From NCBI GenBank assembly GCA_016841965.1, contig JAEANN010000059.1:1-64000 (forward strand): a stretch of 64,000 nucleotides of DNA. The letters are read 5' to 3'. The notes beneath the pieces are model-generated. The model saw only the letters and a program-made list of their open reading frames with translations, was not told the DNA's origin and searched no databases. Shown piece by piece: positions 43,801 through 52,667 of the stretch (position 1 is the first letter of the stretch; the number at the start of each line of letters is the position of its first letter). Source of the stretch: Candidatus Roseilinea mizusawaensis. GTDB taxonomy: Bacteria > Chloroflexota > Anaerolineae > J036 > Brachytrichaceae. A program made the translations under genes and the position numbers.

Positions 43801-44207
43801 TGCTGGTTGGCTGGCGCAGCATTGCCGGTGTCGGGTTGAGATGCTGGGGCTGTCATGCTGGGCGCATTGTTGCGCAGGGTGTCAAGAAGCTGAGCCATGC
43901 GCTCGCCGCGTTCCAGAGACTCATCGAAGATGAAAATCAGCTCCGGCGTGTTGCGGGTGCGCAGGTGCGCGCCGAGTTCTCGACGCAGCCAGCCGGCTGC
44001 GCTTTCCAGGCCGAGCGTAGCCTGGCGCCTGGCTTCCTCGTCTCCGATCAAGCTATAGTACACCCTGGCCAGTCGTGTGTCAGGCGTCACCTCGACGTCT
44101 GTCACGGTCACCCCGGCCACGCGCGGATCTTTGATGCGTGTCTCGATCAGTGTTGAGAGGTAGGTGCGCACCAGTTCACTGATGCGTCGCTCGTATTTCT
44201 TGCTCAT
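43797..44207 (-). CDS. rbfA: Ribosome-binding factor A
   Basis: This 136-residue KH-like cold-shock protein is needed for 30S maturation. Landmarks are RISELVRTYLSTLIETRIKDPRV, TVTDVEVTPDTRLARVYYS, and RTRNTPELIFIFDESLERGERMAQLLDTL, all standard for RbfA. The last 25 residues are a Pro/Gln/Ala tail not usual for the family. It overlaps infB by 4 bp and nrnA by 4 bp, so the three genes are translationally coupled. Confidence 0.95.
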   Translation of the reverse strand: MSKKYERRISELVRTYLSTLIETRIKDPRVAGVTVTDVEVTPDTRLARVYYSLIGDEEARRQATLGLESAAGWLRRELGAHLRTRNTPELIFIFDESLERGERMAQLLDTLRNNAPSMTAPASQPDTGNAAPANQQ

Positions 44208-46195
44208 GCTGGCCGCTGCTCTTCCTCAACAAAGAACTCGATTGTGTCGCCTGGCTTGTAATCGCCGAATCCCTCGATGCTGAGGCCGCACTCAAAGCCC
44301 TGACGCACTTCTTGCACATCCTCAGTGAGACGCTTGAGCGAACCGACCTTGCCGGTGTAGATCTCCTTGCCGGCGCGCAGGATGCGCACCTGGGCGTTGC
44401 GCTGAGCCACGCCGCTGCGCACAATCAATCCGGCCACCACGCCAATCCTGGAGATCTTGAAGGTCTGCTTGACTTCAGCCACGCCGACGGTGCGCTGCAC
44501 AATCTTGGGCGCCAGCATACCTTTCAGCGCCAATTCCACATCTTCGATGAGTTTGTAGATCACATCGTAGGTGCGGATATCCACTTTGTTCACATCGGCC
44601 TTTCGGCGCGCAGCGGTATCCATGTCCACTTCGAAGCCCAGGATCACCGCGCCTGAAGCGACGGCCAGCTCAACGTCTCCTTCGGTGATCCCGCCGATGC
44701 CCCGGTGAATGATCTCGATCGACACTTCAGCGTTGGGGGTGTTCAGTCGCAATAGCGAGTCGACGATTGGTTGCAAGGATCCGTCGTTGTCGGCCTTGAC
44801 GATCAGCAGCAGTTTGCGCGCCTTGCCGGCCTTGGCCTGGGCAAAAAACTCGTCCAGCGTGGTTGCGCGAGACGGGCCGGCTTCGCGCGTTTTGGTAGCT
44901 GCGCGTTGAGCTGCCAGGGCGCGCGCTGCCCGCTCGTCTTCCACAACTTCGAGAATATCGCCGGCTGCGGGCACATCCGACAACCCCAGGATGCTGACAG
45001 GCATGGATGGCGTTGCCTTCTTGACGCGGTGACCTCGAAAGTCGAACATGGCGCGCACCTTGCCGGCCACACTGCCGACAACCACAGCATCGCCCAAGTT
45101 CAGGGTTCCGTTCTGGATGAGCACGGTGGCCATCGGGCCGCGCGATTTGTCCAGTTCGCTTTCGATGATAGTTCCAATTGCCGGTCGGGCCGAGTTGGCG
45201 CGGATGGTGTCCATCGATTCAGCCACCAGCAGAATTGCCTCCAGCAGATCGTCGATGCCTTTGCGCTGCTTGGCCGACACCGGCACAACCATTGTGTCTC
45301 CGCCCCACTCGTCCGGCACCAGGCCGTTTTCAGACAGTTCCTTCTTCACCCGTTCTGGGTTGGCATTCGGTTTGTCGATCTTGTTGAGCGCCACGATGAT
45401 GGGCACTTGGGCAGCCTTCGCGTGTGAGATGGCCTCTTTGGTCTGGGGCATTACTCCGTCATCTGCGGCGACGACCAGCACGGCGATATCGGTCACTTGT
45501 GCGCCGCGCGCGCGCATGGCAGTGAATGCTTCGTGGCCGGGTGTGTCGATGAACGTGACCTTGCGCCCTTCGTGCTCGACCTGGTAGGCGCCCACGTGTT
45601 GTGTGATGCCGCCGGCCTCGCCGGCAGCCACGTTTGTTCTGCGAATTGCATCGAGCAGTGAGGTCTTTCCGTGGTCTACATGGCCCATAACGGTGACAAC
45701 CGGCGGTCTGCGCTCGCGCATATCACTGGCTTCTTTCGCCAACAGACGCTGACGCAGGGTGCTCAGCGTGCCAGGTGCAGCTTCGCCGGTTGCCGGGTCA
45801 ATCACGGGTTGCTCGGCGCTTGGCGTTGCCACCACAATTTGTTTGGGCTTGGCTTCATAACCAAACCCGCTGGCCACAATCGCGGCCGTGTCGAAGTCGA
45901 GCTGTTGATTGATATTGGCCATCACGCCGTTGTTCATCAGCTCACGAATGACGTTGATCGGACTGACGTTGATCAGCGTTGCCAGATCGCGCACGGTGAT
46001 CTGGTCGGGCAGTTCAACGAGCTTGGGTTCGGCCGCGCGCCTATCTTGGCCACCAGGCCGGCGATCCGATGGTCCGCGCGGACTACTGCGCCGGTTGTCT
46101 CCCGGCCCACTGCTTCGGCGGACGCCGTCTGCATTGTCACGACTACTGGCCGGCCCAGCCGGCTTTGGCGTGGCATCTTTGATCACAGTTGCCAT
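44204..46195 (-). CDS. infB: Translation initiation factor IF-2
   Basis: The 663-residue GTPase brings initiator tRNA to the 30S subunit. After a short basic disordered N-terminus (about residues 10-60, rich in Arg/Ser/Pro) comes the IF2-N domain ([35 protein letters not shown]). The G domain has [20 protein letters not shown] and NKIDKPNA. Domains II, III and IV follow, ending [21 protein letters not shown]. It is shorter than proteobacterial IF-2 because the N-terminal region is reduced. The start ATG at 46195 follows an AGAGAGGTG site, with two hairpins upstream in the leader. Confidence 0.97.
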   Translation of the reverse strand: MATVIKDATPKPAGPASSRDNADGVRRSSGPGDNRRSSPRGPSDRRPGGQDRRAAEPKLVELPDQITVRDLATLINVSPINVIRELMNNGVMANINQQLDFDTAAIVASGFGYEAKPKQIVVATPSAEQPVIDPATGEAAPGTLSTLRQRLLAKEASDMRERRPPVVTVMGHVDHGKTSLLDAIRRTNVAAGEAGGITQHVGAYQVEHEGRKVTFIDTPGHEAFTAMRARGAQVTDIAVLVVAADDGVMPQTKEAISHAKAAQVPIIVALNKIDKPNANPERVKKELSENGLVPDEWGGDTMVVPVSAKQRKGIDDLLEAILLVAESMDTIRANSARPAIGTIIESELDKSRGPMATVLIQNGTLNLGDAVVVGSVAGKVRAMFDFRGHRVKKATPSMPVSILGLSDVPAAGDILEVVEDERAARALAAQRAATKTREAGPSRATTLDEFFAQAKAGKARKLLLIVKADNDGSLQPIVDSLLRLNTPNAEVSIEIIHRGIGGITEGDVELAVASGAVILGFEVDMDTAARRKADVNKVDIRTYDVIYKLIEDVELALKGMLAPKIVQRTVGVAEVKQTFKISRIGVVAGLIVRSGVAQRNAQVRILRAGKEIYTGKVGSLKRLTEDVQEVRQGFECGLSIEGFGDYKPGDTIEFFVEEEQRPA

Positions 46196-46212
46196 ATCAC
46201 ACCTCTCTTTGC

Positions 46213-46268
46213 TTGCAGGCGCTCAGGGGCCTGCAACAACAACGCAGGCTAACCAGCCTGCGTTGTTG
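46213..46268 (-). promoter_or_regulatory. Two adjacent hairpins in the infB leader
   Basis: A perfect 14-bp stem (46237-46250 with 46255-46268, 4-nt loop) is followed, in the direction of infB transcription, by an 8-bp stem TTGCAGGC/GCCTGCAA (46213-46220 with 46229-46236). The second stem ends 17 nt before the infB ATG. Neither is followed by a U-run. They could regulate translation or protect the mRNA, or be a processing site. The remainder of the 288-bp rnpM-infB gap (46269-46483) has no gene I can support; ylxQ, which often lies here, is absent. Confidence 0.55.
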
Positions 46269-46483
46269 TCGCGAATATCCATCGTCCCGCGAAACCGGGT
46301 TGCCGGCGCATGGCGACTGCTGTAGCTGCCGGCGGATGGCTGCTCCCGGCGCACAAGCGGCGCGCCGCGAGTCGTCATCAGATTAGGTTCTCATGGCTCA
46401 ACGCAGATACTGTCTGCGCCATGTGGGCGTGGCTTGCTGCCAGCCCCAACCGGTCTCGCGCGACACGTTTCTCATCAACATCG

Positions 46484-46786
46484 CTAGGTCGCATCAAACT
46501 GGCTTACGTAAGCCAGAATCGCTTCGATTTCTTCTGTGGATAACGGCTGGCCGAACTCGGCTTCGATCCGCTTGTGCTTGATGGCGGCCTCTGCCGCCGC
46601 CCGGCTCTTCATCAGATATGCGCCTCGACTGCCGCCCAGTTTGCCGGTAGGATCCACCACCACCCGGCCCTCGCGCGTCCGCACCAGCCGCACCAGGTCG
46701 CGTTTCGGGTGCACGGTCAACGTGCCCAAACAGGTGCGCATCGGCACATGCTTTGGACGCGGCGCACTATTCTTCTTCGAGGTCAT
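46484..46786 (-). CDS. rnpM: YlxR/RnpM (DUF448) RNA-binding protein
   Basis: This 100-residue protein has the DUF448 core: PMRTCLG (usually RxCxxC; here one Cys remains), LVRLVRTREGRVVVDPTGKLGGSRGAYL and AAIKHKRIEAEFGQPLS. The family member RnpM modulates RNase P in Bacillus. The start is the ATG at 46786, inside the end of nusA (20-bp overlap), which is normal for the operon. It lies between nusA and infB as in most bacteria. Confidence 0.9.
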   Translation of the reverse strand: MTSKKNSAPRPKHVPMRTCLGTLTVHPKRDLVRLVRTREGRVVVDPTGKLGGSRGAYLMKSRAAAEAAIKHKRIEAEFGQPLSTEEIEAILAYVSQFDAT

Positions 46787-48755
46787 CGATGAAGCCTTCC
46801 CGTCCAGGCTTGCGCAACCGTTGTACGACGGTGCGCCCCAATTCTTCATCATATATTAGCACACGATCGCGCGCACCTTTCTTGCCCTTGTCTTTATCGG
46901 CTTTCTTCCTGGCGCCATGGGTTGAAGAAGGCGCGCCTTGCTCGTCGCTGTCTTCGGCCATTGCCTCGAGGAAAATTTCCTGTGGCGAGCGACCGTCGTC
47001 GTCTGTAATCGGTTCAACCGCGTTGGCCGGCTGCGATGAGGCGACTGCTGTAGCTGTGTCTGCCCGCGCCGCGCCGTCAATGGCGATGCCAGACGCCATG
47101 GGAGCCGCTTTCGCAGTTGCCGGCATGGCGTGCGTTGCGGTCTCTGCCTGGTTGATATCCCTGATTGCGGTCGTGCTCTCACCGGGCGCGGCTTGAGTCG
47201 GTGCATGCGAGGGAGCAAATGTGCCCAGCACCTTGTCCATAGCCAGCTTGATCTCGCTCAACGCCTTGGCGCCGATGCCCTCGATTGACAGAAGCCCTTC
47301 ATCGCCGCTGAGTCTGCGCTCCATCAGATCGCCAACCGACAGAATGCCGGCTGACGTGATATGTTGCAACACACGCGCAGACAGTTCGAGTTTCTCGACT
47401 GGCATGGCGTATGCCGCGCGCGGAATCTGCGCCAATGCCGCCTGGCGCGCATCTTGGCGCTCGGCATCTGCTGCGCTGCGTTGCGCTGATGCCTGCTCTG
47501 CGCTTGTCGAAAGCGATTCTTGCAAGGTCGCATACTTGTGAAGGGCATCCACAATGCGCTTCACCATCAGGAACTCTTCCGGGTTGAGCGGGGCCGGCAT
47601 AGCGCGCTGACGCACCAGCAATTCGCGCGCCGTCGGCACAGCTTGCACGATGTCCGCGCCAATCCACTGCTGGAGCTTTTCGTCTTCAGCAATCTTCACC
47701 AGCGCTTCACTCAATGCCTCGCTCCCGCTCTTAATGTCGATGTGCCACCCGGTCAGCTTGGCTGCCAGCCGGGCATTTTGTCCCTCGCGGCCAATCGCCA
47801 GCGACAATTGGTCGTCTGGCACAATCACCGTCGCGCTTTTGGTCTTGGCATCCTGATTGGGATGTACTGCCAATACCTTGGCCGGCCCGAGCGACTTGGT
47901 GATGTATGCAGCCGGGTCGTCGCTCCACTCGATCACGTCAATTTTCTCGCCGTTCAATTCGTTGACGATGCTCTGAATGCGCGCGCCGCGCTGGCCCACG
48001 CAAGCGCCCACCGGATCGATGCCGGCCTGCAGCGCGGCGACGGCTACCTTCGACCTCGAACCCGGCTCTCGCGCAATCGACTTGATTTCGACCTGGCCCT
48101 TGCCGATTTCGGGCACCTCGATCTCCAGCAGCCGCCGCAGCATGTTCTTATGCGCGCGCGACAGCATGATCTGTGGGCCGCGGTTGCTGCGTTTCACTTC
48201 GGTTACGTAAGCACGCATGCGTTGCTGTAACTCGATACGCTCGCCCGGAATTTGCTCCTTGCGCAGCAGAATGCCCTCAGCGCGACCCAGGTTGAGCACC
48301 ACACCGGTTGGCGTTATGTTGTGCACAATGCCGTGAACGATCTCACCTTCTCGCTCGGCAAAGGTGTTGTACTGAAAATCACGCTCGGCTTCGCGCAACT
48401 TCTGGACGATCATCTGTTTCACATTCTGCGCCGCAATTCGGTCGAAGTCTTTTGGCGTCACATCCACCATGACGCAGTCGCCGATTTGGGCCTCGGGGTT
48501 CGCCAGGCGAGCTTCTTCGAGCGACACCTCCGTGCGTTCGTCCATAACGCTATCGACCACTTCCTTCTCAACGAAGACGCGCGTGTCGCCGGAATCGATA
48601 TCGACCTTTACTGCCACATGTTGACTGTTCATAATGTTGGCGTTCTTGCGGTAGGACGTGGCTAGCGCACTCTCGAGCACCTGCGTGATAATCTCCTTGG
48701 GCAGGTTACGCTCAGAGCAGATTTGATTCAAGGCTAACGTGAATTCACTCTTCAT
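46767..48755 (-). CDS. nusA: Transcription factor NusA with extra C-terminal region
   Basis: The 662-residue protein has the standard core. The N-terminal RNA polymerase-binding domain (1-125; [30 protein letters not shown]) comes first. The S1 domain ([20 protein letters not shown]) follows, then KH1 and KH2 with [21 protein letters not shown] and [19 protein letters not shown]. After KH2 there is a helix-rich linker and an RNA-polymerase-alpha-CTD-like segment ([11 protein letters not shown]...SVGDLM...[13 protein letters not shown]). A long Ala-rich acidic stretch and a conserved-looking basic/acidic end ([21 protein letters not shown]) follow. It is about 200 residues longer than usual. 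It starts the operon; rimP is missing from its usual place upstream. Confidence 0.95.
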   Translation of the reverse strand: MKSEFTLALNQICSERNLPKEIITQVLESALATSYRKNANIMNSQHVAVKVDIDSGDTRVFVEKEVVDSVMDERTEVSLEEARLANPEAQIGDCVMVDVTPKDFDRIAAQNVKQMIVQKLREAERDFQYNTFAEREGEIVHGIVHNITPTGVVLNLGRAEGILLRKEQIPGERIELQQRMRAYVTEVKRSNRGPQIMLSRAHKNMLRRLLEIEVPEIGKGQVEIKSIAREPGSRSKVAVAALQAGIDPVGACVGQRGARIQSIVNELNGEKIDVIEWSDDPAAYITKSLGPAKVLAVHPNQDAKTKSATVIVPDDQLSLAIGREGQNARLAAKLTGWHIDIKSGSEALSEALVKIAEDEKLQQWIGADIVQAVPTARELLVRQRAMPAPLNPEEFLMVKRIVDALHKYATLQESLSTSAEQASAQRSAADAERQDARQAALAQIPRAAYAMPVEKLELSARVLQHITSAGILSVGDLMERRLSGDEGLLSIEGIGAKALSEIKLAMDKVLGTFAPSHAPTQAAPGESTTAIRDINQAETATHAMPATAKAAPMASGIAIDGAARADTATAVASSQPANAVEPITDDDGRSPQEIFLEAMAEDSDEQGAPSSTHGARKKADKDKGKKGARDRVLIYDEELGRTVVQRLRKPGREGFIDDLEEE

Positions 48756-48773
48756 CGCTATTTCACCACGTTA

Positions 48774-48838
48774 CGTGTCTGGACACAGCAGGTTATCCTG
48801 CTCAGAGAAAAGCAAGAGTGGGTTGTTCGCCCACTCTT
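48774..48838 (-). promoter_or_regulatory. Hairpin leader of the nusA operon, with an attenuator-like stem
   Basis: In the direction of transcription the nusA leader first forms a 9-bp stem AAGAGTGGG/CCCACTCTT (48814-48838, 7-nt loop) followed by GCTTTTCTC, which resembles a weak terminator. It then forms AGCAGG/CCTGCT (48787-48802, loop TTAT) and a short GTGT/ACAC pair (48775-48786). About 109 nt of leader lie between the predicted start of transcription and the ATG. Such leaders on nusA operons often provide autogenous control; that role is inferred here. Confidence 0.5.
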
Positions 48839-48870
48839 CACGTCGATGCGCCAGAAGTTGTAACGCCCTA

Positions 48871-48900
48871 AGTTTACCAGACCGTCGGTGTGCTTGTCAA
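48871..48900 (-). promoter_or_regulatory. Sigma-70-type promoter of the nusA operon
   Basis: On the minus strand, TTGACA (48895-48900) is followed by an 18-bp spacer and TAAACT (48871-48876). Transcription should begin near 48864, giving the hairpin leader before nusA. This is the clearest -35/-10 pair in the window. Confidence 0.7.
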
Positions 48901-48934
48901 TGATCCGTTAATCGTTGATTTAAGGTGTTTTAAG

Positions 48935-49759
48935 ATGAGCCGCGCGCCGATGCAGTCTATAATCGCCTTTGTGTCTGATCTCGTTGCATTGCTGGATCGC
49001 CTCTCGCGTTTGGCCACGCCGCCGCTTCTGGCCGCCCTAACGGCCTCAGTGCTTTTGATTGTGCTGGTGCGCAACTGGCGGATTGCGCTGCCGGCCTTGA
49101 TCATCCAATATGTGCTGGTCGGCATTATGCTGGCGCGCGCTATTGATCCCGGCGTGGCGCTGATCAAGCCGCTGGCCGGCTCTCTTGTCTGCGTAGCGCT
49201 CAGCATCGCCGCCCAGTACGCCGACACGCGCCGCGCCGGCCGGGGCGAATCCATCGCTATCGAGCGCATTCGGCGCATTGCGTGGCACAGCGTGCCGGCC
49301 CAGGTTCTGCTGCGCGCTGTTGCTGCCGCGGTGGTGTTGACGGCCGCCTTTGGCGCCGCTGTGCGTTTCCCCTTACCGGGCGATGCGCGTGAATTGGGTT
49401 TGGGCGCCTATATCCTGATCAGTTGCGGCATTCTTCTCATCGCTACAACCTCCGAAGCGCTCAATGTTGGCATTGGGCTGTTGGTCTTCCTGTCCGGCAT
49501 TGAACTGGCCTACACCCCCCTTGAACCGAGCATCAGCGTAAGCGTTCTGCTGGGTTTCATGACCTTGCTCGTGGGCGTTGCCATCGCTTACCTGACCCTG
49601 GCCGACGGCGAGGCGCTAGCCGAAAGTGAGTTGCCCGATGGCGGGCAGCCCCGCGCGGCCCTGCAGGGGCGGCTGGGTGGGCGCGCTTCTCGATTCGCTC
49701 GGCTCCTGTTTCAGCCGCGCGCGGTGGATCGCGGCGTCGCTGCCAATCAGCCTGAATGA
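48935..49759 (+). CDS. Polytopic membrane protein, HyfE/NuoK-like partner of the next gene
   Basis: This is a protein of about 274 residues with seven or eight helices, the last ones carrying in-membrane acidic residues (LLVFLSGIELAYTPLEPS...LLGFMTLLVGVAIAYLTLAD). This recalls NuoK/MrpC/HyfE subunits that sit beside the antiporter-like subunits. It is coupled to the downstream NuoN-like gene by ATGA. The start is uncertain: ATG 48935, ATG 48950, or the GTG at 48971 that lies 7 nt after a perfect TATAAT (48958-48963), which would give a leaderless message and still keep the first helix. No other complex I or hydrogenase genes are in the window. Confidence 0.6.
   Translation: MSRAPMQSIIAFVSDLVALLDRLSRLATPPLLAALTASVLLIVLVRNWRIALPALIIQYVLVGIMLARAIDPGVALIKPLAGSLVCVALSIAAQYADTRRAGRGESIAIERIRRIAWHSVPAQVLLRAVAAAVVLTAAFGAAVRFPLPGDARELGLGAYILISCGILLIATTSEALNVGIGLLVFLSGIELAYTPLEPSISVSVLLGFMTLLVGVAIAYLTLADGEALAESELPDGGQPRAALQGRLGGRASRFARLLFQPRAVDRGVAANQPE
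48958..48963 (+). promoter_or_regulatory. TATAAT box before an in-frame GTG
   Basis: A perfect -10 hexamer is followed after 7 nt by the in-frame GTG at 48971. If it is the promoter, the true start is this GTG and the mRNA has no leader; if a farther promoter is used, the box is inside the coding region. No convincing -35 element is present. Confidence 0.4.
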
Positions 49760-51204
49760 TGCTTACATCCGCGTCATTGCCTGCGTCACTGCTCGTCGTT
49801 CTAATTCCGCTCGCAGCGGCTGTTCCCGCCTATCTGTTCAGGCGCTGGCGCAGCGTTGAGGTGCTGGCCGCTCTCATTGGATGCGGGCTTGTCATGGCGC
49901 TGCTGTCCCAGCCGGCCACAGTGACAATTCCCGTGCCTGGCCTGCCAATCGACGTGGGAGGCCGGCTCGATTTGCTTGGCCGCACACTGACCGTGCAGGA
50001 AGCCGATCGCTTGCCGCTGGTGGTGTTGTTCGCATCGGCTCTGGTGATGTTTGGTCTGTCCTGGCGGCTGCCTCAGGGCCGGCTGTTCGTGCCGCTGGGG
50101 CTGGGCATCCTGGCGCTGGTTTGCGCCGGCATCATGATCCGGCCGTTCGTGTTTGCCGCGCTGGCGTTCGAGGCAGCGGCGGCTTTGGCTGCCGTTCTGA
50201 TTCAAGCGGAGCGCATGGGGCCGCTGAGCACGCTTGGGGCGCAGCGCTATCTGGCGCTCAGCTCGCTGGCCCTGCCGGCGTTTTTGGGCGCCGGGTACGT
50301 CATCGGCCAAGCTGCAGAGGTCACCGACCCCGCGTTGCAGTCTGCCGCGTATCAACCGGCGGCGTTGTTGCTCGCTCTCGGTTTCGCGCTGCTTGCGGGC
50401 GCGGTGCCGCTTTACACGTGGACTCATGCCGTCGCCAATCAGGCTTCGCCCCTGGTGACAGCCTTCCTGTCCACGGTTGTGACCGGCGCTGTCACGTTCC
50501 TGTTTTTGGAGTTCAAACAGCAGTTTGACTGGTTCCGCGGCAGCCCGGATGTGCGCGAGGCAATCAACCTCTTCGGCATCACGACACTGCTCCTGGGCGG
50601 CGTGATCGCGTGGGCGCAGCGCTCGTGGGGCCGGATTCTGGCCTGCTGCCTGAGCGTTGATCTCGGCGTGGTCTTGCTGATACTCAACCATGAAACGCCG
50701 GCATCTGTCGAGGCGGTGGCGTTTGCGATTGCGGCGCGCGGCGTGTCGCTGGGCGTGTTTGGCGCCGGCCTGTCAGTGTTCCGCTCTTACGCAGGAAGTG
50801 ACGACTTCGCGCGTCTGCGCGGCGCCGGACGCCGCTATCCCTTGGCTGCGCTGGCCATGGCGCTGGGCGCTTTCTCCATCGCCGGCCTGCCGGGCACGGT
50901 GGGTTTTGTTGTTCGTTGGCTGAATGTGCGTGTGCTGAGCGGCACAGACCTTGAAGTCATGATGATCATGCTGTTGGCCGGCATCAGCATTGGGTGGGGA
51001 GTGCTGCGCGGCCTGTTCAGTCTGCTGGCAGACCCGCCGGAAGATGCCGGCAACGTTGCGCGCCCGCCATCCTTCTTCTTGCCGCGCGGGGTGAGCGTCT
51101 CACTTCTGCTGGGGGCGCTGGTCGTCGTGCTGCTTGGGCTGGCGCCGGGCTTGCTGGCGGAGTTGGCCCGCGCTATTGCTTCGGCTTACACGTTCTATCG
51201 CTGA
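49756..51204 (+). CDS. NuoN/MrpD/HyfF-like proton-translocating membrane subunit
   Basis: This 482-residue protein has about 14 helices, of the Proton_antipo_M family. The core segment reads ALLAGAVPLYTWTHAVANQASPLVTAFLSTVVTGAVTFLFLE. It matches the family's P-L-H-x-W-L-P-D-A-H...A-P-x-x-x-S-A-x-x-S region, though the Asp-Ala-His part is changed to THAVANQ. AFSIAGLPGTVGFVVRWLNV matches the SLAGIPPxxGFxxK region, with Arg where the pump lysine is expected. It may work in an orphan ion-translocating complex with the preceding protein. Its last 105 bp overlap the fur-like gene in the opposite direction. Confidence 0.75.
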   Translation: MMLTSASLPASLLVVLIPLAAAVPAYLFRRWRSVEVLAALIGCGLVMALLSQPATVTIPVPGLPIDVGGRLDLLGRTLTVQEADRLPLVVLFASALVMFGLSWRLPQGRLFVPLGLGILALVCAGIMIRPFVFAALAFEAAAALAAVLIQAERMGPLSTLGAQRYLALSSLALPAFLGAGYVIGQAAEVTDPALQSAAYQPAALLLALGFALLAGAVPLYTWTHAVANQASPLVTAFLSTVVTGAVTFLFLEFKQQFDWFRGSPDVREAINLFGITTLLLGGVIAWAQRSWGRILACCLSVDLGVVLLILNHETPASVEAVAFAIAARGVSLGVFGAGLSVFRSYAGSDDFARLRGAGRRYPLAALAMALGAFSIAGLPGTVGFVVRWLNVRVLSGTDLEVMMIMLLAGISIGWGVLRGLFSLLADPPEDAGNVARPPSFFLPRGVSVSLLLGALVVVLLGLAPGLLAELARAIASAYTFYR

Positions 51205-51633
51205 GCGGCACCCCTGGCACCAGCCCATGACCTCGATCGCCCCGGCCTGCGCCCGAAAGCCTGCCTCAAGCATGATTTGCTGCAGGGCATCCGCCGCCTG
51301 ATCGACCTCGATTTCGGTCACGGCGTGGCACTTGCGGCACACCAGGTGATAGTGCAGCTTCTCATCGGGGCAGGCGGTGATGTAGGTCTTGCCGTTGATC
51401 TGCACGCGCTGGAAATAGCCGATGCGGTCGAGCATGTCGATACAGCGGTACACCGTCGCCAGGCCCACACGCGGATGAATGCGGCGCGCGCGCATGAGTA
51501 TCTCATCTGTGCTTAACAGGCGCCTTGCGCGCGACACGACTTCTATGACCGCTATGCGCGGTCGGGTCAGGCGATACCCGGCTGCGCCGAGCACACCGGC
51601 CATTTTCTCTGTGGATGCGGGACGCTTCGACAT
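51100..51633 (-). CDS. Fur-family metal-responsive repressor
   Basis: The 177-residue protein has a winged-helix domain (KMAGVLGAAGYRLTRPRIAVIEVV, then ARRIHPRVGLATVYRCIDMLDRIG) and a metal-binding dimerization part (KLHYHLVCRKCHAVTEIE with the CxxC, and MGWCQGCRSAIE). The second CxxC gives a four-cysteine structural zinc site. His residues are fewer than in Fur proper, so the sensed metal (Fe, Zn or peroxide) cannot be fixed. The start is the ATG at 51633; TATAAT lies at 51704-51709 upstream. The Gln/Arg-rich tail of 27 residues overlaps the neighbouring gene tail to tail. Confidence 0.88.
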   Translation of the reverse strand: MSKRPASTEKMAGVLGAAGYRLTRPRIAVIEVVSRARRLLSTDEILMRARRIHPRVGLATVYRCIDMLDRIGYFQRVQINGKTYITACPDEKLHYHLVCRKCHAVTEIEVDQAADALQQIMLEAGFRAQAGAIEVMGWCQGCRSAIERVSRSNSAGQLRQQARRQPKQHDDQRPQQK

Positions 51634-51746
51634 TTTCCAGCCACGCCGACCCCGCCTGCCGATTGCGCGGGCGCGGCGATTGCGGGCGCGGCGTTGCGAT
51701 TGGATTATACCGGCAGCAGCGCCAGGATAGCGGCGCCAGGATGTCC

Positions 51747-52505
51747 CTATTCCAGCAGCGCGGCGCGCAGCCACTCGATTTGCCGGCTTGACACGCCGGC
51801 TGCGCCCAGATACGCCTGTGCGCCGCCGTATCGCTCGCGCACGTGCGCGAGCGTGCGCCGCATGATTGCCGGGTCGGTGTCCAGCAGGCGGTTATACCAA
51901 TCCATGTCCAACCCATCGCGGGCAGCCTGCGCGCGCAGTTCGGCCAACAGCGGGGCCAGGTAGGCGCCGCTCAGGGCATAGTCCTCGACGATGGTTTCAT
52001 CCGGCACGCCCAGCGTCCCCAGGATGAGCGCAATCACCATGCCGGTGCGATCTTTGCCGGCCGTGCAATGCACCAGCGCCGGCAGCGCGCCGGGTTTCGT
52101 CAGCGTGTCGATCACGCGCCTGATCTGCGGTTGCGCGTGCGCCAGGATCATGCGGTAGACCTCGTCCAGGTTCTGAGGCCGATAGGCGACAATGGCCGGG
52201 TCGTCCAGCTCATAGAGCGCGATGGGGCAATATTGGATGCGCGGCGAGCCGATGAACACATTTGGAGCGCCGGCCAGCTCTTCACGGTAGCGCAGATCGA
52301 TCACACTGCGCAGCCCCAGATCGAGCAATTCCTGCTGGGCGTTTGGTGTCAGGCGATGCAGGCTGTCTGATCTGAACAGGGCGCGCCATTTGGTGCGGTG
52401 TCCGTCCGTTGTCGTGTATCCGCCGATGTCGCGCAGGTTATACACGCCGGCGAGTGGGAGCCGGCGCGCCTGCGTCGGCGTCCCGGCAGTCTGAGTCAGT
52501 GTCAT
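51747..52505 (-). CDS. Tyrosine/serine protein phosphatase (PF13350-type)
   Basis: This 252-residue enzyme has the early signature VYNLRDIGGYTTTDGHRTKWRALFRSDSLHRLT and the P-loop VHCTAGKDRTG with nucleophile Cys147. These are characteristic of the Y_phosphatase3 family, which acts on phosphotyrosine, phosphoserine and sometimes phosphoinositides. The Asp general acid lies further along as LDTDPAIM. It has no signal peptide, so it is cytoplasmic. It is probably monocistronic and divergent from the Memo/AMMECR1 gene, with GATAAT at 52540-52545 on its strand as a possible -10. Confidence 0.88.
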   Translation of the reverse strand: MTLTQTAGTPTQARRLPLAGVYNLRDIGGYTTTDGHRTKWRALFRSDSLHRLTPNAQQELLDLGLRSVIDLRYREELAGAPNVFIGSPRIQYCPIALYELDDPAIVAYRPQNLDEVYRMILAHAQPQIRRVIDTLTKPGALPALVHCTAGKDRTGMVIALILGTLGVPDETIVEDYALSGAYLAPLLAELRAQAARDGLDMDWYNRLLDTDPAIMRRTLAHVRERYGGAQAYLGAAGVSSRQIEWLRAALLE

Positions 52506-52667
52506 TGCGTCTGATCCTGGGTCAAATTGCTGTCGCCCATTATCGCCTCCTACTCCCCCGCCACAGGCTGCGGCATATAATCATTTTTGACAGTGGGCGT
52601 CTATTCGATCTGGCGCTGCATTGGCCCCACATGATGTGTTGCGGTCAGACCTGCAGGAGGTGTTGAG

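Noticed and set aside
46269-46483. A small gene (such as ylxQ) between rnpM and infB
   Set aside because: Only short frames exist on the minus strand, with stops in all frames and no L7Ae-like residues.
49801-50691. A 296-codon open frame on the minus strand
   Set aside because: It is antisense to the NuoN-like gene and is composed of Arg/Gln/His-rich low-complexity residues.
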